From assembly GCA_007280875.1 (NCBI GenBank), contig QYQJ01000155.1, positions 1 to 34,602 of the forward strand: 34,602 bases of DNA, in the 5' to 3' direction. The notes below the pieces were generated by a model that was not told the DNA's origin, made no database searches, and saw only the letters and a list, made by a program, of their open reading frames with translations. The position numbers and the translations under genes are program-made. This DNA is from Bacteroidota bacterium. Lineage in GTDB: Bacteria; Bacteroidota; Bacteroidia; Bacteroidales; FEN-979. Below are positions 16,903 to 24,339 of the stretch, piece by piece (positions within the stretch are counted from its first letter, which is position 1; every line of letters begins with the position of its first letter).

Positions 16903-17373
16903 ATGCGTCTCAATTACATCCTCGACAAATCCTTCGGACCGGCCGGCTCCTTTGCAGGGCTGGTGCTGGTAATAGTTGGCTTGATCCTCCTCCCTTTTTA
17001 CTGGACAGGGATCATTTTGTTCGTCATTGGTGCCTTTATCGGATTCACTGTGAGCGGATGTGAAATCCATCCCGGCAAACGATTGATCCGCCAGTACCAC
17101 CTGCTGTTTGGGTTACTGAAAACCGGATCCTGGCAGAGTCTGGACCGGTTTACCTGCATCCGGGTAGTGAAAACAACTCGATTTTACAGAACACTCAGTC
17201 TCTCCAACAGAAAAAGCGAAACATCCCGGGAAGATTATCGTGTGGTCCTCGAAGGGGGAACCCCACAATCCAGGGTGGAAGTACTGAAACGCAAAACGCA
17301 TGAAGAGGCCATAGAAGAGGCCCGGCGGTTGTCCGAAATAGTGAAGATCACAATGCTGGATGCTGGATGCTAG
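16903..17373 (+). CDS. Small two-TM membrane protein of unknown function
   Basis: SFAGLVLVIVGLILLPFYWTGIILFVIGAFIGFTVSG then a soluble domain; final residues MLDAGC are encoded by the heptamer array. Confidence 0.7.
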   Translation: MRLNYILDKSFGPAGSFAGLVLVIVGLILLPFYWTGIILFVIGAFIGFTVSGCEIHPGKRLIRQYHLLFGLLKTGSWQSLDRFTCIRVVKTTRFYRTLSLSNRKSETSREDYRVVLEGGTPQSRVEVLKRKTHEEAIEEARRLSEIVKITMLDAGC

Positions 17374-17380
17374 ATGCTGC
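17353..17380. repeat. Heptanucleotide tandem repeat ATGCTGG x2, ATGCTAG, ATGCTGC
   Basis: Read directly; inverse-complement relative of the array at 37-59 (GGATGCT vs GGATGCC on the same strand). Confidence 0.9.
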
Positions 17381-17408
17381 TGCTTCGCTCCGCTCGCAGT
17401 GACAATGC
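17379..17408 (-). repeat. 30-nt dispersed repeat, copy 2 (inverted)
   Basis: gctgcttcgctccgctcgcagtgacaatgc, exact reverse complement of 56-85. Confidence 0.92.
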
Positions 17409-17422
17409 TGGATACCAGATAT

Positions 17423-17450
17423 TTGAATCTTGAATCTTGAACCTTGAACC
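17423..17450. repeat. Heptanucleotide tandem repeat TTGAATC x2, TTGAACC x2
   Basis: Read directly; the fourth unit contains the TTG start of the next ORF. Confidence 0.9.
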
Positions 17451-18247
17451 TAATCGTCTCTCCGCCCGGACCAGCTTATTTTAATGTTACAGACCTGGCC
17501 CGTCACAACATCACAAAACCAACTGATCCTGAACTGGCTGCGCAACAGCATCTCACCCTGGTCAAAACCCTGGAGCAGACCGGATGCGGGGTGATCTACC
17601 GGCCCGAACTTCCCGGGCATCCTAATTCTGTTTTTACGAAAGATCCCATCGTTTGTACTCCACGAGGATATATTATTCTCCGGATGGGACTCCCTTCCAG
17701 GATGGGTGAAGAGCTTTGGATGGCTGAATTCCTGGATAAAGCTGGGATACCCTGTATCGGAAGCATCAGACCACCCGGGACGGTGGAGGGGGGGGATGTC
17801 ATTCTGGCCGGGAAGATCGCATTCCTCGGTCGATCTACACGGACCAATCGTGCTGGTGTCCGGCAAATCGGGGATCTTCTGGAAAAGGTTGGTTTTGAGA
17901 TCAGAACGGCTGCAGTCCCCGCTCCTTTTCTCCACGTCGGAGGAGCCGTCTCCCTGGTTTCCCCTGACACCCTCCTCTGTGTCAAAGGTCTTTTCCCGGA
18001 TAGCTTTTTGGATGGATTTCAGCGAATTGAAGTTCCCAATACCGGTTTTATCAATGGAAATGTAATTTCCGCCGGCAACCGATCCGTGGTGGCCGAACTC
18101 TCCAACCAGCCGGCTATTGAAGCCCTGAGGCGACATCAGTACAGTGTTTACCCGGTCGATTTATCCGAATTTGTCAAAGGAACCGGCGGGCCCAGTTGCC
18201 TGATTCTGGAAGTAAAATACCAGTTGGCAATAGGCAGTTGGCAGTAG
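17444..18247 (+). CDS. Dimethylarginine dimethylaminohydrolase / arginine deiminase-like (amidinotransferase superfamily)
   Basis: TVEGGDVILAGKIAFLGRSTRTN, FLHVGGAVSLVS, KGTGGPSCLILEV (Glu/Asp, His and Cys motifs). Confidence 0.85.
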   Translation: MNLIVSPPGPAYFNVTDLARHNITKPTDPELAAQQHLTLVKTLEQTGCGVIYRPELPGHPNSVFTKDPIVCTPRGYIILRMGLPSRMGEELWMAEFLDKAGIPCIGSIRPPGTVEGGDVILAGKIAFLGRSTRTNRAGVRQIGDLLEKVGFEIRTAAVPAPFLHVGGAVSLVSPDTLLCVKGLFPDSFLDGFQRIEVPNTGFINGNVISAGNRSVVAELSNQPAIEALRRHQYSVYPVDLSEFVKGTGGPSCLILEVKYQLAIGSWQ

Positions 18248-18255
18248 GCAGTAAG
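18221..18255. repeat. Degenerate heptanucleotide array CAGTTGG/CAATAGG/CAGTTGG/CAGTAGG/CAGTAAG
   Basis: Five consecutive 7-mers read directly; overlaps the 3' end of the DDAH-like CDS. Confidence 0.85.
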
Positions 18256-18265
18256 ACAGTATAAA

Positions 18266-18300
18266 AATTCTTAATTCTTAATTCCTAATTCTTCATTCTC
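18266..18300. repeat. Heptanucleotide array AATTCTT x2, AATTCCT, AATTCTT, CATTCTC
   Basis: Read directly; lies 10 nt after the preceding array. Confidence 0.85.
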
Positions 18301-18310
18301 GTGTAAGTGT

Positions 18311-18318
18311 TACCTTTG
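18311..18318 (+). promoter_or_regulatory. TAccTTTG -7 element upstream of the acyltransferase operon
   Basis: tacctttg, 19 nt before ATG 18338. Confidence 0.45.
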
Positions 18319-18337
18319 CCGCAAAGATTCAGCCTGT

Positions 18338-19222
18338 ATGCGTCTCTCTTTAAGACTGATGATCTGGTTTTTAACCGTCCTCCCTTTTAGTTTCTTTTAC
18401 CGTATATCTACGTTTGTTTACTTTATGATGTATTACATTCTGGGATACAGAAAAGAGGTAGTGTGTAACAACTTACGTAAGGCATTCCCTGAAAAATCGG
18501 AAATTGAACTCAAGTATATCAAAAAAGAATTCTACAAGCACCTGGCTGATTACCTGGTAGAGGCAGTAGCAAATTTCCATATGAATGTCAGCGATTTCGA
18601 CGCCCGGTACAAGTTGACCAATACGGAGCTGCTGGACCACTATGCCAGGGATGGAATCAATGTCATTCTGGCCCCCGGCCATTACGGCAACTGGGAGTGG
18701 GTCTCTTACCTGGTGCTGAAGATCAACTTTACCTGCGTGGCCATTTATAAAAAACAATCCAATAAATTCGTGGATGAACTGATCCTTCATTCCAGGGGTA
18801 AATACGGACTCCTTCTCTACCAGTATCATGACGCTTATAAATACCTGCTCAGCGCACCGGAAACAGCACCACTCTGTCTTTATTTTGCTGCCGATCAACG
18901 CCCTGCAAGAAAAGCAAAGGTTCCCTGGGTGACCTTTTTAAATCAGCCTACAGCAGCTTTTCGTGGTCTCGAAAACCTGCACGCTAAAACGCAGGGAATC
19001 GTTCTCTACGTGCATATCCGGAAAGTTAAGCGAGGCTTTTATGAAGTGGAATTCCGTCCCCTGAATAAGCTCGGAGAGGTTGATATGGTTCCTGATCTCA
19101 TCGAACGTTATTTTGAAGCGCTGGAGAATAACATCCGGGAGGATCCCCGTTACTACCTCTGGTCACATAATCGCTGGAAGTTTACCCCACCTGTTGATGT
19201 GAAATCAATCCATGAAGCATAA
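18338..19222 (+). CDS. LpxL/HtrB-like lysophospholipid/lipid A acyltransferase family protein
   Basis: GINVILAPGHYGNWEWVSYLVLKINFTCVAIYKKQSNKFVDELILHSRGKYG; PLCLYFAADQRPARKAKVPWVTFLNQPTAAFRGLENLHAKTQGIVLYVHI. Confidence 0.9.
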   Translation: MRLSLRLMIWFLTVLPFSFFYRISTFVYFMMYYILGYRKEVVCNNLRKAFPEKSEIELKYIKKEFYKHLADYLVEAVANFHMNVSDFDARYKLTNTELLDHYARDGINVILAPGHYGNWEWVSYLVLKINFTCVAIYKKQSNKFVDELILHSRGKYGLLLYQYHDAYKYLLSAPETAPLCLYFAADQRPARKAKVPWVTFLNQPTAAFRGLENLHAKTQGIVLYVHIRKVKRGFYEVEFRPLNKLGEVDMVPDLIERYFEALENNIREDPRYYLWSHNRWKFTPPVDVKSIHEA

Positions 19223-20315
19223 ACCGCATCGATATTCCTTACCACCCCGCTGGATTGTAAAGACCCTGGCAGGTTTCAGATCTGGTCTTTTTACCCTGCA
19301 CCAGAGGCTTTTTCCCGGCAGCATTGTCGTGTATGAGAAATTCCAGTACCTCTATCTGCTTCCCTGCCTCCATGTAGCCGCTGAACTCAATGTGGCCGGA
19401 TTGCTCCAAAACGGAAACAGAAAGGTGGAGAATCTGGCCAGTGAAACAAATGTAAATGCGGAAAGCCTTTACCGGGTTCTGCGTGTGCTTGCTTCCCATG
19501 GGATATTCAGGGAGCATGCTGACAAAACCTTTTCCAATACCCGCCTGTCCAGGCCCCTGATGGAGGGGCCCGAATCACTCCGGCACATGCTTCGGCATCA
19601 CCTGGGCCCACTGAACTGGGCTATCACAGGAGAGCTTCTGGAAAGCGTGCGTACCGGGACAGATGGATTTAACCGGAAGTACGGAAAAAACATCTACGAT
19701 TACCTGGCCGGTGATTCCGACAGGTTTGCCCTTTTTGATCAATCCATGGCGGATCTCTCCTCTCTGGGGTTGGCTCCGCTGCTTCAGGCCTATTCCTTTT
19801 CACAGTTCACAACACTGGCGGACATCGGTGGCGGGGATGGAGCTTCGCTCATCAGCATCCTCCAGATCTGCCCGAATCTCCGGGGCATCCTGTTTGATCT
19901 TCCAGCCGCCCTGACAAAGGCAAAAGAGATGCTCCACCACACGGATTTAGAAAACCTCATCACCCTAATAGAGGGGAATTTCATGGAAGCAGTTCCCTCC
20001 GGTGCAGATGGATACCTGCTGAAACATGTACTGCACAACTGGGATGATCAGCACTGCGTTGCAATCCTCTCGAACATCCGGAAGGTAATGCCGGAACAGG
20101 GAAAGCTCATCGTTGTGGAGATGCTCGTACCTCCGGGAAACAGAGCTTCCGTTGCCAAAATGATCGACATCCAGATGCTCACATCCATGCCCGGTGGAAG
20201 AGAGCGTACAAGGCAGGAATTCGAAATCCTGTTCTCCCGGGCTGGCCTTTCCCTGACTGGAGAATATCCTACGGTTGCCCCATTTTCGGTGCTCGAAGCC
20301 GGGTGGAATCGTTAA
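19212..20315 (+). CDS. SAM-dependent O-methyltransferase (methyltransferase family 2, with dimerisation/winged-helix domain)
   Basis: LASETNVNAESLYRVLRVLASHGIFRE; LADIGGGDGASLISILQICPNLRGILFDLPAALTKAKE; LLKHVLHNWDDQHCVAILSNIRKVMPEQGKLIVVEML. Confidence 0.93.
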   Translation: MKHKPHRYSLPPRWIVKTLAGFRSGLFTLHQRLFPGSIVVYEKFQYLYLLPCLHVAAELNVAGLLQNGNRKVENLASETNVNAESLYRVLRVLASHGIFREHADKTFSNTRLSRPLMEGPESLRHMLRHHLGPLNWAITGELLESVRTGTDGFNRKYGKNIYDYLAGDSDRFALFDQSMADLSSLGLAPLLQAYSFSQFTTLADIGGGDGASLISILQICPNLRGILFDLPAALTKAKEMLHHTDLENLITLIEGNFMEAVPSGADGYLLKHVLHNWDDQHCVAILSNIRKVMPEQGKLIVVEMLVPPGNRASVAKMIDIQMLTSMPGGRERTRQEFEILFSRAGLSLTGEYPTVAPFSVLEAGWNR

Positions 20316-20325
20316 CTTTGCAACC

Positions 20326-21492
20326 ATGTCGAAATTCTTCGCTGCATTCCGGAAAGAGTGGATCCTCCTGATCCGGGACCTTCCCGGACTGGGAATTCTG
20401 TTTGTAATGCCGGTACTGTTGATCCTGGTGGTGACCCTGGCGCAGGAAAATGCCCTGAAAAGCCAGGTTGAAAAAAACAGTATTCTGATGTTCAGTCCTC
20501 CCGGATCCATTCTCGGCAGGCAGGTAAAGGCAGATGTCAGGGCCTCAGGCATGTACACGCTTGCCAAAGACTTTGTTAGCCTGGAAGAACTCCACCGTGC
20601 CATTCAGACAGGATCCGTTCCCCTTGGAATCGTAATTGCTCCGGGAGATTCGGCCATCACCCTGGTCATCGACCCCACCCTTCACCAGGCCTATAGAAAT
20701 TCCCTGATCATGGCCACCACCTTCATCCTGAAGGGCGCAGCCGGAAAGGTGCTGATGCAGCAGTTGTTCGCTGCCGGTCGACCGGCAGGCTCAATACCTG
20801 CACCTGAGGTGATGCTGAATAACCTTCCCCCGGTATACCAGGAACAAGCAGTCAAAGAACGTTCGTCCATCAAACCGACACCGGTACAGAATAACATCCC
20901 TGGCTTCATCCTCTTTGCCATGTTTTTTATCGTTATCCCTCTGTCTGGAAGCGTGATCAGTGAAAAGAACGAAGGGGCGTCGTTCCGGCTCCGGACGCTC
21001 CCCACCCCCCTGTGGATAATGCTGGGAGCCAAGGTCCTGTTGTTCCTTCTGGTCTGTATCATCCAGTTCCTGCTGATGTTACTGGTTGGATACTGCCTGC
21101 TGCACCTTGTGTTCGGATTTCCCGAACTGGAGATGGGATCCAGTTTTCCTGCTATGGCAGTGGCCACCGTGACGGCCGCACTCGGGGCCATCGGATTCGG
21201 CCTGCTGGTGGGAGCCGGTTCACGAACACATAACCAGGCCGCTCTGTTCGGGTCGGTGATGGTGGTGATACTCGGAGTCATCAGTGGTACCTTCCTCCCT
21301 ATTCACGTTATGCCTAAAATAATCCGGATCATCAGCGGTTTCTCTCCCATCCGCTGGGGAATTGACAACTACCTGGAACTCTTCATACGCGACGGAACCC
21401 TGCGGGATATTCTTCCCCGTTCACTCTGGTTGCTATTGTTTTTTATCTTTGCACTGCTAATCAGCCTGTTTATTTTTCAAAGACGGGATTAA
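20326..21492 (+). CDS. ABC-2 type transporter permease
   Basis: MSKFFAAFRKEWILLIRDLPGLGILFVMPVLLILVVTLAQ; C-terminal TM cluster with VMVVILGVISGTFLPIHVMPKIIRIISGFSPIRWGIDNYLELF. ATG 20326 preferred over the listed 20275. Confidence 0.88.
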   Translation: MSKFFAAFRKEWILLIRDLPGLGILFVMPVLLILVVTLAQENALKSQVEKNSILMFSPPGSILGRQVKADVRASGMYTLAKDFVSLEELHRAIQTGSVPLGIVIAPGDSAITLVIDPTLHQAYRNSLIMATTFILKGAAGKVLMQQLFAAGRPAGSIPAPEVMLNNLPPVYQEQAVKERSSIKPTPVQNNIPGFILFAMFFIVIPLSGSVISEKNEGASFRLRTLPTPLWIMLGAKVLLFLLVCIIQFLLMLLVGYCLLHLVFGFPELEMGSSFPAMAVATVTAALGAIGFGLLVGAGSRTHNQAALFGSVMVVILGVISGTFLPIHVMPKIIRIISGFSPIRWGIDNYLELFIRDGTLRDILPRSLWLLLFFIFALLISLFIFQRRD

Positions 21493-21504
21493 TGCCGTGA
21501 GATT

Positions 21505-21924
21505 ATGAAAGAGAAAGAGGGCTTTGTGGATTGTCCGGAGCAACAGATGATTGTCTATGTGGAGAAAGAAGATGGTCAGTACGGACCGATGCAAACCGGA
21601 TCCTACATCACAAAAAATTATATCGAGGATTATTTTCTGAAACGTAACAATTTGATTTCCAAATTGAAAGAGCAGGTTGATCGGGAGGAGATCAGCCCTG
21701 TGAAGTTATTTATGGTGCTGGAGGATCTGACCGTCAGCGAGCTCTCTGCCCGGACCCGCATTCCGTTCCGTAAGGTTAAAAAACACCTGCTCCCGGGACC
21801 TTTTAAAACCATCCCGAACACGTTACTTGAACACTATGCCGCTGTTTTCAACATCACCGTTGAGCAGCTCCTTGACGTTGATGCAGGTTACGAACAGAAG
21901 AACGATGAAGATGCAAGCAAATGA
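21505..21924 (+). CDS. Hypothetical protein with possible C-terminal HTH-like domain
   Basis: LEDLTVSELSARTRIPFRKVKKHLLPGPFKTIPNTLLEHYAAVFNITVEQLLDVD is HTH-like; 4-nt overlap with the next CDS. Confidence 0.55.
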   Translation: MKEKEGFVDCPEQQMIVYVEKEDGQYGPMQTGSYITKNYIEDYFLKRNNLISKLKEQVDREEISPVKLFMVLEDLTVSELSARTRIPFRKVKKHLLPGPFKTIPNTLLEHYAAVFNITVEQLLDVDAGYEQKNDEDASK

Positions 21925-22928
21925 CTACCATCCCTTTTAACCATAAGATGGGTGCCCACTGTGAATCGGGTACCGTCACCTCACTGCTCAACCACGCCGG
22001 ACTAACGATCTCAGAACCCATGGTGTTTGGCATTGCCAGCGGGATTTTTTTCGGCTACTTCCACAAACACAAATCCTTTCCCTTTCCCACCTTCATTGTC
22101 CGGAACCGTCCCGGTGAAATTCGGAAGAATATCGGGAAACAGCTGGGAATCAGGTTTCAAACTTTTTCCTTTCCCAGGGAGGAGTCCGGAATGGAGAAAC
22201 TGGACGAACTTCTTATCAGTGGGATACCGGTGGCTTGTCAGGTTGACTTTTTCTATCTGGATTATGTCCCGAGCTGGGAACGCGTCCACATCAATGTACA
22301 TTTCATGGTGGTTATCGGGAAAGAGGGATCTGACTACATCATCAGCGACAGCTATTTCCCCGGGCCGGTCCGGCTGCCGGAACATTCACTCCGTAAAGGA
22401 CGGTTTGCCGGTGGAACTATGTCACCGAAAGGATTCATCTTTTACCCAGCCCATGTTCCTTCGAGCTCAGACCTGCGGAAACCGATCCTCAAAGGAATCC
22501 GGAAGGCCTGTTTCAATATGCTCAGTATTCCGGTTCCTTTTATCGGGATCAAGGGGATCCGGCTCTTTGCCAAACGGGTAGCGGATTGGCCGAAGCTGGC
22601 CAGAGATACGGAGCACCTCTCCCATGAAGTGATGAAAATCAATATCCTCCTGGAAGACCAGGGAACAGGAGGTGCCGGATTCAGGTACATGTATGCCACG
22701 TTTCTGCAGCAGGCAGCCGATATCGTTGAACTACCGGAGTTGAAAGAGCGGTCGGCAGAGCTGATGGCCATTGGCGACGGCTGGCGGGAGATCTCGCTTT
22801 TTGCTGCCCGGATCGGCAAGAACCGGGATCTGGGAACTGCCCGTATGAAGGAGCTGGGCGACCTGATCATGGATCGTGCTGCCGTTGAAGAAAGATTCTT
22901 CAACGGATTGAAAAAGAGCGTAAAATAG
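21921..22928 (+). CDS. BtrH N-terminal-domain-like / DUF4872-like protein (C39-like fold)
   Basis: MGAHCESGTVTSLLNHAGLTISEPMVFGIASGIFFGYF; GIPVACQVDFFYLDYVPSWERVHINVHFMVVIGKEGSDYIISDSYFPGPVRLPEHSLRKGR. Confidence 0.82.
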   Translation: MTTIPFNHKMGAHCESGTVTSLLNHAGLTISEPMVFGIASGIFFGYFHKHKSFPFPTFIVRNRPGEIRKNIGKQLGIRFQTFSFPREESGMEKLDELLISGIPVACQVDFFYLDYVPSWERVHINVHFMVVIGKEGSDYIISDSYFPGPVRLPEHSLRKGRFAGGTMSPKGFIFYPAHVPSSSDLRKPILKGIRKACFNMLSIPVPFIGIKGIRLFAKRVADWPKLARDTEHLSHEVMKINILLEDQGTGGAGFRYMYATFLQQAADIVELPELKERSAELMAIGDGWREISLFAARIGKNRDLGTARMKELGDLIMDRAAVEERFFNGLKKSVK

Positions 22929-22937
22929 GAGAAAGAC

Positions 22938-23219
22938 ATGGCCATTGAACCGAGTGAAGAGCTGAAGATGGAGATCAAGAACCTGATTATGACCACCCTC
23001 AATATCACAGACGTGGATCCGAATGATATAGATGACACTGAACCGCTTTTTGGTGGTACCAATGCTCTTACGCTTGACTCTGTCGACGGCATTGAGATCA
23101 TCATGGCGTTGCAGCGACACTACAATGTCAGATTGAATGATCAGAACCTGGCACGACATATCATCCGGTCCATTCATACTATCGCGGAATTCGTTGCGCG
23201 GGAAAAAGCAGCTAATTGA
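22938..23219 (+). CDS. Acyl carrier protein
   Basis: 93 aa; phosphopantetheine-site-like TLDSVDGIEIIMALQRHYNVRL. Confidence 0.88.
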   Translation: MAIEPSEELKMEIKNLIMTTLNITDVDPNDIDDTEPLFGGTNALTLDSVDGIEIIMALQRHYNVRLNDQNLARHIIRSIHTIAEFVAREKAAN

Positions 23220-24304
23220 AAGACTCTTACCTCATCGCAGGGATGCGTTGCGGCCCCCTTATGCGTCTGTTATCCCGTAATCACATTGCCTGTACCCCGA
23301 GGAACCTGATCCGGATTGTGTTTTTGCTTCAGAGTTCCTGCTGGTCATCCCTCTTTTCACGTATCGAGCAGGCACGATTCGGCGCTGCACTGGCCAGAAC
23401 ACCAATTCCACTGGATCCGGTATTCATTGTCGGACACTGGCGTACAGGTTCCACCCTGCTGCATCAACTCCTGGTACAGGACCCTGAAATGACCGCTCCT
23501 ACCCTTTTTCAGGTCGCACTGCCGGAACATTTTCTGGTCTCCTATCGCTTTTACAAACCGCTTCTCACTTCCCTTATGGGCTCTACCCGGCCGATGGACA
23601 ATGTGAAGATCGGCATGAATGAACCCCAGGAAGATGAATATGCCTTTTTTCGGCTGACCACCCATTCTCCGCTGGAACACCTCATCTTTCCGCGGAAGCA
23701 AGAGTATTTTCTCAAAGAGGCCCCATTTCTTCCTTCCGGAGAAGACCTTACCCGGTGGGAATCCTGTATGACCGACTTTTTCAGAAAACTCCATTTCGCC
23801 TCGGGCCGGCGAATCGTATCCAAAAATCCATTCAATTCGTTTCGTATTCCCCAACTGATTAAACTTTTCCCCGAAGCCCGGTTTATTCATATTGTCCGCC
23901 ACCCCTTTGCGGTTGTCCCGTCAACCACGCATCTCTGGCGGGTGGTTCAGAAGCAAAATATCCTTAACCGGAATTCCTGCACCCCGGAGGCAGAAGAGAT
24001 CTCTCTTTTCCTTTTACAGATGATGGAGACCATTCAGGAAGAATTTCTCCAGCTGCCTTCCCATCGTCAAGCAGTAGTCCTGTATGAAGATCTGGAGCAA
24101 GATCCGGTGGGATGCCTGCAAACACTTTACGGCAGGCTTGAACTTCCGTTTTCAAATGCATTTGAAAGAAATTTATCCTGCTATCTGGCAACACTTGCTG
24201 GATATAGAAAAAATGTCTATTCACTTTCTGAGAATGAAAAAAAATTGATCGGTAGTATCATGTATCTGCAAATGGAACGTTATGGTTATACTGAATGTAG
24301 TTAA
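23216..24304 (+). CDS. Sulfotransferase family protein
   Basis: 5' PAPS loop-like FIVGHWRTGSTLLHQLL; 3'-phosphate-like ARFIHIVRHPFAVVPSTTHLWR. TTG start overlapping the ACP stop, or ATG at 23243. Confidence 0.88.
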   Translation: MKDSYLIAGMRCGPLMRLLSRNHIACTPRNLIRIVFLLQSSCWSSLFSRIEQARFGAALARTPIPLDPVFIVGHWRTGSTLLHQLLVQDPEMTAPTLFQVALPEHFLVSYRFYKPLLTSLMGSTRPMDNVKIGMNEPQEDEYAFFRLTTHSPLEHLIFPRKQEYFLKEAPFLPSGEDLTRWESCMTDFFRKLHFASGRRIVSKNPFNSFRIPQLIKLFPEARFIHIVRHPFAVVPSTTHLWRVVQKQNILNRNSCTPEAEEISLFLLQMMETIQEEFLQLPSHRQAVVLYEDLEQDPVGCLQTLYGRLELPFSNAFERNLSCYLATLAGYRKNVYSLSENEKKLIGSIMYLQMERYGYTECS

Positions 24305-24339
24305 CTTTACACCTTGATACACTCCAAATTTGCATTACC

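Noticed and set aside
17353-17450. CRISPR array
   Set aside because: Repeats are 7 bp with no spacers; no cas genes in the window.
18221-18300. Small RNA or rho-independent terminator
   Set aside because: Sequence is explained by two heptamer arrays; no strong stem followed by a T-run.
19965-20603. Minus-strand 212-aa ORF
   Set aside because: Antisense to the methyltransferase/ABC permease; low-complexity composition, no family.
22442-23104. Minus-strand 220-aa Ser-rich ORF
   Set aside because: Mirror of the BtrH-like gene and ACP codons.
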